The translations under genes and the position numbers were made by a program. A stretch of 64,000 bases of DNA from Gliomastix tumulicola (Eukaryota; Ascomycota; Sordariomycetes; Hypocreales; Bionectriaceae): NCBI GenBank assembly GCA_001599755.1, contig BCHX01000006.1:2405336-2469335 (forward strand), given 5' to 3'. A model generated the notes under the pieces. It was not told the origin of the DNA and made no database searches. It saw only the letters and a program-made list of their open reading frames with translations. Every line of letters starts with the position of its first letter. Position 1 is the first letter of the stretch. This document shows positions 21,668-32,721 of the stretch, one piece after another.

Positions 21668-24022
21668 ATGGGTTTCTCGAAGTTGTTTGCGACTTCGCTC
21701 GTGGCCTTGGGCCTCCTCTCCGGAGCAGTGGCGAGCCCTGCTCCCTCTCCTCTGGCTCAGAACGACAAGGTTGAGGCTGCTGCCTCCAACTGGTGGTTCG
21801 CCAACATCGACCGTGTCGGTTCCGTTCCCTTCGGAAGCGGTGGTGCCGACTACAAGGTCTTCCGCAATGTCAAGGACTATGGTGCCGCTGGTGACGGTTC
21901 CACCGATGACACCGAGGCCATCAATGCTGCCATCACCGACGGTGGCAACCGATGCGGTCTCGGCTGCGACTCCAGCACCAACACCCCTGCTCTGGTCTAC
22001 TTCCCTCCTGGAGACTACGTTGTTTCCAAGCCTCTCATTCAGTACTACTACACCCACATGGTCGGAGATCTCGGCGAGATCCCTACCCTGATTGCTGCTC
22101 CCAACTTCCAGGGTATGGCTGTCATTGACGCCAACCCTTACGACAACGAGGGCAACAACTGGTTCACCAACCAGAACAACTTCTTCCGCCAGATTCGCAA
22201 CTTTAAGATCGACCTTACCCGTGTCCCCATGACCACTGGTACCGGTATTCACTGGCAGGTCTCCCAGGCCACCTCGCTCCAGAACATTGAGATCTTCCTG
22301 GTTGAGGACTCGAGCGAGGCCAATGTCCAGCAGGGTCTCTTCATTGAGAACGGCTCTGGTGGCTTCATGACCGACATCACCATCCACGGTGGTAACTACG
22401 GTATCTTCTTCGGATCCCAGCAGTTCACCGTCCGCAATGTTGAGATCAACAACGCCAAGACTGGTGTCTTCCAGATCTGGGACTGGGTCTTCAACTACCA
22501 CGGCATCAAGATCAACAACTGCGGCATTGGTATTGACATCGCCAACGGCGGCAACGCCCAGACTGTCGGCACCATCATCGTCCAGGACGCCACCTTCACC
22601 AACACTCCCGTCGGCATCTCCAGTGCCTACGACCCTGCCCAGGCTGGCACCAACGGCACCCTGATCATCGACAACGTTGACTTCTCCGACAACGTCCCTG
22701 TCGCTGTCCAGAACGTCGGCACCGGCAATGCTATCCTCCAGGGCAACACGGTTGTTGAGTCATTTGTCCAGGGTCGCTCCTACTCGGGCGCTAGTGGCGA
22801 GGCCGTGCAGAGTACCCAGACTGCTCCCAACAAGCCTGCTGTCCTTCTCGACGATGCTGGTCACTTCGTCACCCGATCCAAGCCCCAGTATGCTGATGTT
22901 CCTGTTGAGAACTTCGTCATTGTTACTGCGAACGGCGCCAAGGGTGACGGTGTCGCCGATGACACCGCGGCCCTCCAGGCCATCTTTGATGCTGCCACCG
23001 AGGACCAGGTCATCTTCTTCCCCCACGGTGCCTACATCATCTCCGATACCCTTAAGATTCCCGGTGGCGTCCGCATGGTTGGTGAGATCTGGCCTCTCCT
23101 GATGGCTGGTGGCGAGAACTCCGCCTTCAAGGACCAGGCCAACCCCAAGCCCATGCTCCAGGTCGGCCAGAAGGGTGATGTCGGCAACGTCGAGATCTCC
23201 GACTTCATGATCGAGACCAAGGGCGCCCAGCCCGGTGCCATCCTCATGGAGTGGAACATCGAGGGAGCCTCCAAGGCTTCTGCTGGTCTGTGGGATGTGC
23301 ACTTCCGCATTGGTGGTTCGGCTGGTACCGAGCTGCAGTCTGATACCTGCAGCAAGACCCCCGATGTTCAGACCGCCCCCGACCCGGCTTGCATTGGCGC
23401 CTTCATGCTTCTCCACGTCACCGACTCTGCCTCGATCTACATGGAGAACACCTGGCTGTGGGTCTCTGACCACGAGCTCGATCGTGATGACTTCAACCAG
23501 ATCAACATCTACAACGGCCGTGGTCTCCTCCTCGAGTCCACCAAGGGTGCTTGGCTGTACGGCACCGCTTCTGAGCACAACGTTCTCTACAACTACCACC
23601 TTGAGAACGCCCAGAACGTCTACATGACCGTCATCCAGACCGAGACTGCCTACTTCCAGGGCAACCCCGATGCCAAGGTCCCCTTCGAGGTCAACGCCAA
23701 GTACTACGACCCTGACTGGTCGTGGTGTGAGACTGACCGCTGCGCGAAGACCTGGGGTCTCCGTGTCGTTGGCTCGTCTGACATTCTCTTCTATGGTGGT
23801 GGCATGTACAGCTTCTTCGAGAACTACGCTCAGGAGTGCCTCGACACTGAGGACTGCCAGGACCACATGGTTGACATTATCGACTCGGATATCACCATGT
23901 ACGGTGTGACCACCAAGGCCAGTGTCAACGTCATCAGCTCCAACGGCAAGGGCCTCATGAGCCACATGCCCGACAACGAGAGTGTCTACTGCGCTTCCCT
24001 TGCGTTCTTCAAGCCCGCTTAG
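21668..24022 (+). CDS. GH55 exo-beta-1,3-glucanase, secreted
   Basis: Intronless, 784 residues. Signal peptide MGFSKLFATSLVALGLLSGA then a short Pro-rich propeptide. Two pectate-lyase-like beta-helix halves typical of GH55: the first starts YKVFRNVKDYGAAGDGSTDD (about residue 60), the second FVIVTANGAKGDGVADDT (about 420), each with the GDG-x-DDT turn. GH55 enzymes release glucose from beta-1,3-glucan (laminarin, fungal wall, callose) and act outside the cell. Codon use is very biased (C-ending, GGT/GGC, AAG), indicating high expression. The chosen ATG follows a CATCATCATC leader and places the signal peptide at the start. The frame stays open after the TAG for 63 more codons with linker-like composition; see the separate entry. 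Confidence 0.92.
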   Translation: MGFSKLFATSLVALGLLSGAVASPAPSPLAQNDKVEAAASNWWFANIDRVGSVPFGSGGADYKVFRNVKDYGAAGDGSTDDTEAINAAITDGGNRCGLGCDSSTNTPALVYFPPGDYVVSKPLIQYYYTHMVGDLGEIPTLIAAPNFQGMAVIDANPYDNEGNNWFTNQNNFFRQIRNFKIDLTRVPMTTGTGIHWQVSQATSLQNIEIFLVEDSSEANVQQGLFIENGSGGFMTDITIHGGNYGIFFGSQQFTVRNVEINNAKTGVFQIWDWVFNYHGIKINNCGIGIDIANGGNAQTVGTIIVQDATFTNTPVGISSAYDPAQAGTNGTLIIDNVDFSDNVPVAVQNVGTGNAILQGNTVVESFVQGRSYSGASGEAVQSTQTAPNKPAVLLDDAGHFVTRSKPQYADVPVENFVIVTANGAKGDGVADDTAALQAIFDAATEDQVIFFPHGAYIISDTLKIPGGVRMVGEIWPLLMAGGENSAFKDQANPKPMLQVGQKGDVGNVEISDFMIETKGAQPGAILMEWNIEGASKASAGLWDVHFRIGGSAGTELQSDTCSKTPDVQTAPDPACIGAFMLLHVTDSASIYMENTWLWVSDHELDRDDFNQINIYNGRGLLLESTKGAWLYGTASEHNVLYNYHLENAQNVYMTVIQTETAYFQGNPDAKVPFEVNAKYYDPDWSWCETDRCAKTWGLRVVGSSDILFYGGGMYSFFENYAQECLDTEDCQDHMVDIIDSDITMYGVTTKASVNVISSNGKGLMSHMPDNESVYCASLAFFKPA

Positions 24023-24214
24023 GGGGGAGGCAAGAAGAAGCCGGGGAAGAAGCCTGAGACCTCTGCTGTTTGGTCGCTGTCGACGACAACCACGGCGTCA
24101 ACTGCCAGTGCGACGTCAGCGACTTCCAGCGTCGAAGCAGGCGTGGAGCATGCGGCGGCCAAGACAGTGACGCTCACGACGACCATCACGGCGTCTCCCT
24201 ACCCCACCAGCTGA
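24023..24214 (+). other. In-frame open tail after the GH55 stop (readthrough or fossil C-terminus)
   Basis: Directly after the TAG at 24020-24022 the same frame continues 63 sense codons to TGA at 24212-24214. It begins GGGKKKPGKKPE, then a Ser/Thr/Ala-rich run, and ends TLTTTITASPYPTS. This composition resembles the Lys/Pro and Ser/Thr linkers at the C-termini of secreted fungal hydrolases. Codons are less optimised than in the body of the gene (many GCG, ACG). It may be translated by stop-codon readthrough, be a recently truncated tail, or be chance. Confidence 0.4.
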
Positions 24215-25415
24215 ACATAAACTAGCAAAACCGTATATATAGATTTTCATGACCTTCTTCTACGCTCGTTTGCCTCCCTTGGCCCGCTTGGGCGAGAGGC
24301 GTCTCTTATTTTCCACTTTCTCCCATGTTTTTCAGATGTATTTGCGGACTCGGAAGGATGGCTGGCGGCATACCAAAATGGATACTGGCATATACGATGG
24401 CAGGTGAGGAAGGTCTTTGAGATGCTCTACGCGAGAGCTGGATGCGTGCCACCTATGGATGATGATTGGTAGCTGTACCTAGATGACAGCTGAACAGATA
24501 AGAATGAACGCCTAAAAAAAATATGAGAAATGTGCCCGACTGTGATGTTTGTCTCGTGTGTAGAATGTCTCAGAGAAAAGTGCGTGTGTTGGGTCGTGTA
24601 CTGAGATCGCATGAAACCTTAGACAGGACTGATGAAAATGTTGGCCAGGTTGTGTCAATGCCTCTCAACACGGCATATGCTTGACTGTCCTGTAATATCA
24701 ATGCACCCATTGACCTGTAAGTGTGAAGGCCGATTGTGCTTTGGGCAATGCGCCGTCAATCAAACACCTGAAGTAGCACATACTCAGGTCGCGGTATGCA
24801 CATCCAAGGGTTTATAAGACACAAAAGTTGTCCCTAATATTAGCGAAGTAGCTGCATACGCATGACTGAAGATAATCATTCCCAAAGTCCCTTGCGGACA
24901 CTTCGCTTTTTGCTTCTATCTTTGGAGATTGCCTGCCGTGAAGGTCGAGGATTCAACCCCGACATGGTGTCCTGTTTTTTTTGCGCTTCTATCTAGCGGA
25001 TTGAGTGATGTATCATGCTTCTTTCCATAGGTACATCGTCACCTGAGAATGTTCTTTTATCCCCTGATATTTTGCTCCGATTTAAGGTTACAGTGATGAT
25101 GGATGGGCATGTGAAGCTGGTGTGGATTCCCGTCCCAGGCACAAGCACCAAAGAAGGTGCCCACTTGGCTGGAAGACGTCATTGCTTTGCCTGCGCTACA
25201 GAAGACATCCCACTAAACAACACCTCGGCCAAATAGTACACCATGGCCAACTCCTGACTCGAGCGCACTCTTGATGACTACTACTCTTTACTGCTCCTCC
25301 CACGCTCTCTCGCTCTTTTCCCTCTGAAGCACCTCTCACTCAATCTACGAACGGTGTGTGTCCTGCCCAAGCGGACACAACAGACACGACAGACAGACAG
25401 ACACACCTCAAAAAA
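24215..25415. other. Intergenic region with a tRNA-like element
   Basis: No protein-like ORF. Bases 24896-24982 hold a 77-nt stretch whose ends pair (GGACAC with GTGTCC), with an internal TTCAACC loop-like motif and a T8 run directly after; a canonical cloverleaf could not be drawn. The rest is 3' UTR and the promoter of the FIT gene. Confidence 0.4.
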
Positions 25416-26427
25416 ATGGCAGACCCAAAACGACCACCCCCAGCCCGCTCCTCGCCCTTCCTCCCCTCGCCGCTCGAACGTCTCGTCCTCGCGCTGTTCC
25501 CTGCCCTCCTCGTCTTCGGCACGCTCTACTCGGCGCTCTCGCCGGACACGCGCAACGCAGCGTACGACCCCGTATCGCAGTCGCACGCGCAGGCGCCCGC
25601 GGCGGCGCCGAGCTACTTTGCGCGCAAGTCCAACGTCTTCAACGTCTTCTTCGTCAAGCGCGGCTGGGCGTGGATCACGGTCTCGTTCCTCGGCTTCGTC
25701 CTCACGCACCCGAGCGTCGCGTCGTCGCATGGAACACAGAAGAAGCAGGTCAGGGCGGGTGTGAGGTGGTTGGGCGTGACGGCGTGCTGGTTCTTCGTGA
25801 CGCAGTGGTTCTTTGGCGCGCCCATCATCGACCGCGGGTTCCGGTGGACGGGCGGCAAGTGCGAGCTGGCCGAGCGCGAGGTGTACATGGGGGACACGAG
25901 CGTGGGCGAGATGGTCACGGCCGTGGCGTGCAAGGCCGCGGGCGGGCGGTGGAAGGGCGGGCACGATATCTCGGGACACGTCTTCCTGCTCGTCCTGGGC
26001 ACGGTGTTCCTCCTCGAGGAGGTCGGCTGGGCGTATCTACGGCACGCGGACCTGGTCGCCGACGACCGCACCGTCGTGATGCCTGACGGGGCGGTTAAGG
26101 GCGCCGGCGTCGAGGCGGCGGAGGCGAACGCCGGACGGGGCAAGACCCCGGACGTGGTGGGATTGGGGATCGGGGGCAAGTTTGCGGCCGTGGTTGTCGG
26201 GCTGAGCGTCTGGATGCTGCTGATGACGGCGATTTACTTCCACACGTGGTTTGAGAAGGTATGTGTTGGCCATAGATCTTGCGCTCTCTTACTGTTCCGC
26301 GGGATACTAACCAGCTTGAAACTAGTTTACGGGACTCCTCACTGCGTTGTTGTCGTGGTATGCTGTGTATGTCGTTCCTCGGTTTGTGCCGGCGCTGCGA
26401 GGCATCGTGGGGTTGCCTGGGATATAA
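25416..26427 (+). CDS. FIT/Scs3-family lipid-droplet protein (acyl-CoA diphosphatase-like)
   Basis: Exons 25416-26258 and 26326-26427 joined over a 67-nt intron (donor AAG|GTATGT, branch ACTAAC, acceptor ACTAG); 314 residues, ending FVPALRGIVGLPGI. Several membrane helices. The two signature His motifs of fat-storage-inducing transmembrane proteins are present: GGHDISGHVFLL (His188 in SGH) and YFHTWFEKF (His276, next to the exon junction), matching the catalytic His155 and His214 of human FIT2. The family cleaves fatty acyl-CoA at the endoplasmic reticulum and supports lipid droplet budding; yeast Scs3 and Yft2 are relatives. It lies 308 bp upstream of the Ap4A phosphorylase gene on the same strand. 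Without splicing the protein would lose its real last helix. Confidence 0.9.
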
Positions 26428-26735
26428 GATGTGTTTTTCTTGTTTCGTGGGGTAGGACTGTAAGAACAGGCGTTGGGCTTTAGACTACAATGAAGAAACA
26501 ATAATAGATTATTTCCTTCAAGAACTCTGCTCCCTGGGACTCGTAGAGTGGCCGTTGCTGGTAGCACGAATGTTGGTGATGATCTCATCCGCCTTAGTGC
26601 TGTATCCTCCCCCTCTTACCCTGCACCTCTCACTCACCTGCACCATTTTCACTTCCACGACTTCACGCATCTGCTCATCCAGTCTTTACCGTCCTACGTT
26701 CCTTTACGGAGACAGACATAGTAGATCTCATCAGC

Positions 26736-27824
26736 ATGTCTCGTATCAAAGCTCCAGCAGACCTCCCCGAGCTCGTCCGCACCGCCTTCGCAAAGGCGCT
26801 CTCAGACGGAGAGCTTCATTACTATCCCACCCAAGTCACCATCCTCCACGCCAACTCAGTGCCCGTACGACATCTCCCCTCTCCCCCTCTCTCTACATGT
26901 GATACATGCATTTCTGACTGACCCTTGCAGTTCCAACTCCGCTTCTCCCCAGCCCTCGCCAACAAACCCAAAGGCCCCCCCCGCGACCCTCAGAAGAAAC
27001 CCTTCGACCCCTTCGAGCACCCGCCCCCGGCCCTCAAGATCGCAGACCTCGGCCCGGCACATTTCCTCGTGCTGAACAAGTTCGCCGTCGTCCCCGAGCA
27101 CTTCATCCTCGCGACGGCCGCCTTCAAGCACCAGACGGATGTCCTCGAGGCGGACGACCTGGCGTGCACGCTGGCCTGCATCGATGCGTACGAGGAGGGG
27201 CAGCAGCAGCAACAGGAGGGCCAGGAGGGCGGCAACGACGGGTTGTTTGCCTTCTTCAACGGCGGGGAGCACTCCGGGGCGAGCCAGCCGCATAGACATA
27301 TCCAGCTGTTGCCTATAGCGCGGATGAGGGAGGGACTGGAAAAGCAAGAGGAAGGGTCGGCGTGGGATGTGTTGACGGATAAACTGCACACGCACCGGTC
27401 GCCATTTGCGACGTTCTCTGAGGATATCAAACCGGGGATCACGGGCGAGGAGCTGCACGAGATGTACCTCCGTCTGTACAGACAGGCCTGCCGGGCCGTG
27501 GCGCGACATTGCAACGGCGCCGGCGGCCGCGAGATCGACGAGGTGATCCCCCCCGCGACGGGCCAGGCCAGGATCAGCTACAACATGGCCATGACGCGGC
27601 GGACGCTTGTCGTGAGCCCCCGACTCGCCGAAGGCGCGGACATCGCGGCGGCCGACGGGCGCGTGCTGGGGAGTCTGGCGCTGAACGGGACGGTGCTCGC
27701 GGGGACGGCGCTGGTGAAGAGTGAGCTGGAGTGGGAGGCGCTGAGGAGGGATGAAGGCGGGTTTGTCAGGGTGTTGAGGGGGATTGGTGTGCCTGCTGAT
27801 GAGGCTGGGGAGAGTGCTCTTTGA
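26736..27824 (+). CDS. apa2: Ap4A phosphorylase (ATP adenylyltransferase, APA1/APA2 type)
   Basis: Exons 26736-26864 and 26931-27824 joined over a 66-nt intron (donor CCC|GTACGA, acceptor TTGCAG); 340 residues. The HIT-like active site reads SQPHRHIQLLP: His164, His166 and Gln168 form the H-x-H-x-Q motif of GalT/APA enzymes, where the His is adenylated. HFLVLNKFAVVPEHFILAT upstream and a Thr/Ala-rich C-terminal domain (SYNMAMTRRTLVVSPR) fit the family. It phosphorolyses diadenosine tetraphosphate to ATP and ADP in the cytosol. A short Gln/Gly-rich insert (EEGQQQQQEGQEGG) lies just before the active site. Start chosen at the ATG 7 nt after CATCAG in a leader; exon 1 has a typical short length for this gene in filamentous fungi. 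Confidence 0.9.
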
Positions 27825-28210
27825 TGTCGTGTCACTGGAGGTCTGTCAAGGATTGTGTCGCATTGTGTTTAGATTCTCGTACCCTGACTATGTAGGAAAG
27901 AAAAGCAGAAAAATTACAAAGGAGAAAAAAAGAAGAAGATCAAGATGAATCGAAAGAAGAAGAAGAAGAAAAAGAAGATCAAACGAAGAATTAAGACCAA
28001 ATCAGACCAAAAACTGAACAGACTCCATTTCCCAACTGGCCATCCCGCGTACCAAACCTGTCTCTTTTTTTTTCTTTTTGCGTCAAACTCCCATAGTTAT
28101 CCCAACCCAAGCTCACCAACCTGGGATTACGCGTGACCTTTTTTCCTCTTTTCGTTGGCCTGTCTGTGCTTCGTGTGCTGCATTTTCCATTACCATTATG
28201 TTGCTCTCAC
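27825..28210. other. Convergent 3' intergenic space with A/G-rich tract
   Basis: Holds the 3' ends of the phosphorylase (+) and Myb-like (-) genes. Bases 27900-27990 are almost pure A/G (AAGAAG repeats), likely 3' UTR of one of them. No gene seen. Confidence 0.5.
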
Positions 28211-29822
28211 CTACTCACGAAGGGAGTTATCGGTGATCTCGGACCACTTGTTGCTGCAGGTCATGGCCCCAAAGTGGTACGAGCTGCCGGCCTCGATCAT
28301 GTCGGCAGCGACCTTGCTCCAGATGATGTGCGTCTTCTTGCCCTTCTTCTTGCGCCAGGTCCGGGCCTGGACGATGGTACAAAGGAGCTCAATCTATACA
28401 TCTCAGCACGTTAGAATGCGACATCCGCAAAAGGGAAGAGTGTCTTGGGAGGGCGAGGGCGACTTGCGTCTTTCTCCGTCCAGTGAGGCTTCCTGATGCG
28501 CTGGGCCTTGCACTTGGTGAGGACGCGGTGGCGGCCGCGGAGCGTGGACTCGGCCTCGTGCATCTTGCCGGCCTCCTTGATCTCCCTGTATGTCATACCA
28601 AGCGCGCGGCAGGCAACGAGGAACTTGTCCCGGGCCCGGCGGTCGTTCTCGATGCCCGACGCGTCCGGGATGGGGTTGTCGGCAGCCTGGAGCTCGATAG
28701 GGCTCTCGAGAACGGCACTGAGAGGGGTGAGGCTGCGCTCATCGCGCTCCCTGGCCTTGTTTTCCTTCCGCTGAGAGGCCTTGCGGTAGAGGTAAAAGTC
28801 GTATTCAGAGACGTCAGAAGCGGAGCTGCTGCTGGCATCCTCAGTGGTGGTCGTGGACGATCCTTCAGCATCGTCGTCGGGTGTCTGGGCGCGGAGCGGG
28901 ACGTCTGGGAGCTTCTTCCTCTGCGAGACCTGAGGTTGAGGTTCGTCCTGCTGCTGCATCTCCTGCTTCATGTCTTGCTGCGATAGCAGGACCAAACTCT
29001 CAGGGCTTTCCGGGATGACAAACCCCTGGGGGATACTCGCGGCGGACGGACTCAGAGACAGGCTGTCGTTGTCGAAGGTAAAGTCCCTAGCTAGACCTCC
29101 GTCCTGCAAGCCATCCCAGGTCTGCGAGGGAAGAGTGACGGCAGCGTTATAAACCCAAGGCTGAGCCTGAGCCAGCAGCAGCTGCTGTGGATGAAAGGAG
29201 ACGATGTGGTAGTGAACATTGTAGGAGGCGTCGTCTGGCCCTGAGGACACCGGGCAACCCCCGTCGGGACACACAGTGCAGCTGATGGGATGACCGAGCG
29301 AAGCAGGCTGCTGCTGCTGCTGTTGCTGAAGTAGATGAGAGCTCTGAGCGAGGGACCCGTAGGAAACAAGGTCCTGCCTGAGAGGCAGCTCTTGAGGGCT
29401 AGAGTGGATGGACGAGGGAGCGACAACGCTGGTTGGAGGTGTGGCAATGTGAGCGTTCGCTAGGCTTGGGAGACCAGGACTCTGGCTTCCGGTGAGAAAA
29501 GGAGCATTCATCTCGAAGCCCTAGTGATTTTCGTTAGTGACCTGGGCACAAATGGCAATGGCATCACACCGTGCGCGTCGCAACTGGATGGAAGATCGCG
29601 TACCTCGGTGGAAGCAGGCGAAGGCCAGCCCTCTGGCTCCTGCAGCGGACCCATGTTTCTTGGTACAGACTGAAGCTGATCGCCGACTTGATAGCATTGA
29701 GCATCGACAGAGAAGTTATTGCCAGCTGGCGTCTGCGGATCAAAATCACCCTGCTGAGAGTCGAGAATGGTCCCTTGGTGATCAAGGACGTCACACTCCC
29801 ACTTGGAGCCCGGAGCATACAT
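28211..29822 (-). CDS. Gln-rich nuclear-type protein with C-terminal Myb-like domain
   Basis: Three exons: 29822-29604, 29520-28468, 28393-28211; 484 residues. The first intron (83 nt) is GTACGC...CACTAG with a CTAAC branch site. The second (74 nt) starts with GCAAGT instead of GT, the standard GC-AG form, has TTCTAACG near its end, and joins KPHWTEKD to IELLCTIVQARTW. The joined C-terminus (WTEKD...TWRKKKGKKTHIIWSKVAA..CSNKWSEITD) looks like a Myb/SANT helix-turn-helix with a basic patch. The middle is Gln- and Ser/Thr-rich with an acidic stretch. A putative 5'-UTR intron donor lies near 29955 (GTGAGT on the minus strand). Probable DNA-binding regulator; target unknown. Retaining intron 2 would end the protein at a stop 22 codons past KPHW and remove most of the domain. 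Confidence 0.75.
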
Positions 29823-29985
29823 GATGGAAGTAGGCAGCGTATATCGTCCCCTTTGCTGGGAACACAAGGCGGGAAAGGAAAGGAGAGGGCTGTTGGCGAA
29901 CGGATTAGCACTGACCAACCAGATGGAAGCGGGAGAAGCAAGCGAGGCGCGCACTCACCGACTATAGGTAGGTATAGCTAGGAGA

Positions 29986-30023
29986 AGTAGTAGTACTAGT
30001 AGTAGTAGTAGTAGTAGTAGTAT
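29986..30023. repeat. (AGT)n trinucleotide repeat
   Basis: About a dozen AGT/GTA units with one interruption (TACT), just upstream of the Myb-like gene on its leader side. Confidence 0.9.
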
Positions 30024-30886
30024 AATATCTTTCACCGCTTCCACGGGGCGAAAGCAAGTGACCGACTGGATGTCGCCTGCCCCTCTGGTTCCGATGTGCT
30101 GGGTCCCGATGTTGTGAAAGGGCCGATGATGTGCGTTGCCGTGCTGCTGTGCTGCCTTGCTGCTGTGCTGCTGTGCGGCGTCCTAATTGGGATGAGAGGG
30201 GACAAAAAAGACAAAATGTGGAAAGTCAACGGAAAGAGGCGGATGAGGGGAGATGAGAGAACAAGTGAATGGGGGGGGGGGAGAGCTGTAGCTGACGGCG
30301 GCTGGTAATACCTGAGGAGAAAGATAGACGGGAGTGAGAGCAGGATGTGACGACACTCAGCTGTGCGGGTCAAGTGAATGGCTAGCTAGGCATATTGAGA
30401 TTCAGATACAATGGAAGGGACAAGGAAATTGAGAAGGGAATGAGATGAAGGTGAACAGGGAAGGACGGGAAACGAGTCTTCGAGGAACTCATCGAGGGGG
30501 GGGCCTTTTATGTTTACGGCTCGAGCTGGGGCCTCTGCCTCCCTCAGCTTCTCCTTCTCCTGGCTCAGTATCTAGGAGCATGCCGGGTCCCGTTAGCGAG
30601 GGCCCATGGAAAGCACGTCAAAGGAGGGAAAAAGCAATCACGTATGGGAGGAGGTGTGGTAGACAGGAAGTAGAGTGACTGACCTTGGACGCCCTGGGGG
30701 TGTGCTCCAGATTCACACCCCGGGCCACTCTCTCAGCGGTACGCCAAGAGGCGTCCGGATTGTATGCGAAATGAATGTATCTGACCTGCTATTCATCTTG
30801 TGGGATGGACGAGGTTCTCCGGATCAGTTCCCCCGCAAGCCATGCCAGGGGGGATCTGGCTGGACAAACAAGTCCCAGGACTAGTT

Positions 30887-30922
30887 CCAGGTACCTGGCT
30901 CTACCTCGACCCAGGTACCTGG
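30887..30922. promoter_or_regulatory. Two direct copies of the palindrome CCAGGTACCTGG
   Basis: Perfect 12-bp palindromes at 30887-30898 and 30911-30922, separated by 12 nt, so their centres are 24 bp apart on nearly the same helix face. They lie about 1.07 kb upstream of the Myb-like start. The layout suggests a dimer-binding site, but no known factor is assigned. Confidence 0.3.
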
Positions 30923-32721
30923 CAGTCAGTTCGGCCCCGCCTGTGCGGGATGTGACAGTTTTGAAATGAGCATGCTCCTTGCCCCTTTGAGGCTTGTTCT
31001 TGATTGTTCTCTAGGTAGCAGGGGCGAGTATACCTCATCTGGTTCCTCACCCCCATGCTCAGGCCGTGGGGCTGGATCATCATCACCATCGATGGCCAAG
31101 CCTTTGCATCTGATCGCGCGGGCTCGCCGTGCACAGCGTAATGCAGGTCTGGACAGTTGCACAACGCTTCTCAATAGGGAAGACGGAAGCCGACCGAGCA
31201 GAGATGGCAGCGGGCAGCCAGGACAATCCGATGCTGTGAGGTGTGATGTTTGTGGACTGCGGCTGGACGCGCTATGCTGTGCAAGCATGTTTGCCTGCAG
31301 CCCCTTTGCGGTGAGAGAAGCAAGGACGGAAATGCCGCAAGGAAATGAGAAGCAATAGCTCTCAAGGCAGTCATCTTGGTCCTGATTGTGTTTGCTCAAG
31401 GGCGAGAGGGTGAGGGGGTGAGGAAAGTCGTCGTCGTTGGTACGGCCTTGGTGGTGAGCAGGGTGAGCCAAGATGATTGCTACATGCATGTAGCAATCGA
31501 TCTGCGGCGAATGAGAGCCCTGTAAATCCTGTGAGCCCGCTCTTTATCCTTGTCGTGTCACAAACATCTGCCCTAACCCAATATGCAGCTCCTGGTTCAT
31601 CAGGCTGAGCCCAGCATATGAGCGGTCGTTCTCTCAGCCACTGTGGAGATGGTAGACAATCATATGTGCAGTAATGCTGACTCTGAAGGCAGGACTAGCA
31701 GACAAACTGCACTGCATAGAGGGGCAAACTGCGCAATCACTCCTCTTCTTTTTTTCTGACCGACTCGTCTTCAGTCTCTCCTGGCGGCATGCCCGGCCGT
31801 CTTGTGCACTTTCTTGCCTTCTGTGTGACACTGAGGAAGTGCAGGTACCCGTAGAGCTGCCCCTCATCTGCGCGATGACCGTATCGTCATTCGGCGGGCT
31901 TGCATTAGGGAGCTTGCATAATTCTGCCTGCCTACTTGCGAACAAGGCTTCTAGACGCGTACGCCTCGAAGGCGGAAGCTAGGACGGGCTGTAAAATGAA
32001 TTGCTCGGGTATCCTTGGAAGGATTCCGAGGCCATGAGTCGAAGAAGGAATGATTGGCAAAACCTGACAGCAATCTGCCGAATCAGCCCTTGCGAAGAGT
32101 TGTTGTGGTGCCTGTTTGCCAGCAAGTTGAGCCCCTCTCTTCGAGCGTGAATGTTGCCTCATCGCACGGGGCGGGTCTCGATTCGTCGCCCCTCGTCCAG
32201 AAACTGAAGATCATGGTTGGCTGTGCTCGGGGAAGTGCTCTCTAGCCCGTCCCTATTTCTGAAGAGGCTTGGTTCCCGGGCGATGGAGTCTCGACTCGAG
32301 CTACCCGTCGAGCTGGCTGATCTCGACCGTCCTGCACTCCATACTCGGACATTGAGGTATGCCGAGCAGAAGCAAAGCCGTTCATTTGAAAGATAGGCAG
32401 CAGGAACCCGCGTCTTGGTGTGACGATCGAAATCCTGGTCAGGTCTTGTCAGTGTACACGAGGCCGCGCGGACTGAGTAGTCTCCAAAAAAAAGCGTTGA
32501 ATTGACAAGCCCATCATGAAGGGCGGCGGTCCCCTGCATCTTGCAGGACGGACAAATATGTACATAGGATGTTCTCCCATCGCACGCCACCGGAACGCCT
32601 CTAAATCCCACAAGATATAAGAAATTGCAACCCAAAAAAAAAGAAAAAGGAAACTACATGTTAGTTGCGTTGTACTGTCTTCCAGAGACATCAAGGGAAG
32701 AGGGAAAGGGTGCTAGTTGAA

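Larger units (their letters stand above)
29823..32721. other. Intergenic region, 2.9 kb, with repeat and paired palindromes
   Basis: Contains the leader and promoter of the Myb-like gene (minus strand), a GTA microsatellite (29986-30023) and two copies of a 12-bp palindrome at 30887-30922. The many small ORFs are unconvincing. Confidence 0.45.

Noticed and set aside
22760..23965. Long open frame (401 codons) on the minus strand opposite the GH55 gene
   Set aside because: It is the mirror of a highly codon-biased gene; its composition (Val/Gly/Asp/Leu-rich, no domain) is typical of an antisense shadow.
25281..25979. 232-codon minus-strand frame over the FIT gene
   Set aside because: Arg-rich antisense shadow; the plus strand has both catalytic His motifs.
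29508..29954. N-terminal extension of the Myb-like protein from a further start near 29954
   Set aside because: A GTGAGT donor and possible acceptors within this stretch suggest a 5'-UTR intron; the ATG at 29822 gives a cleaner start.
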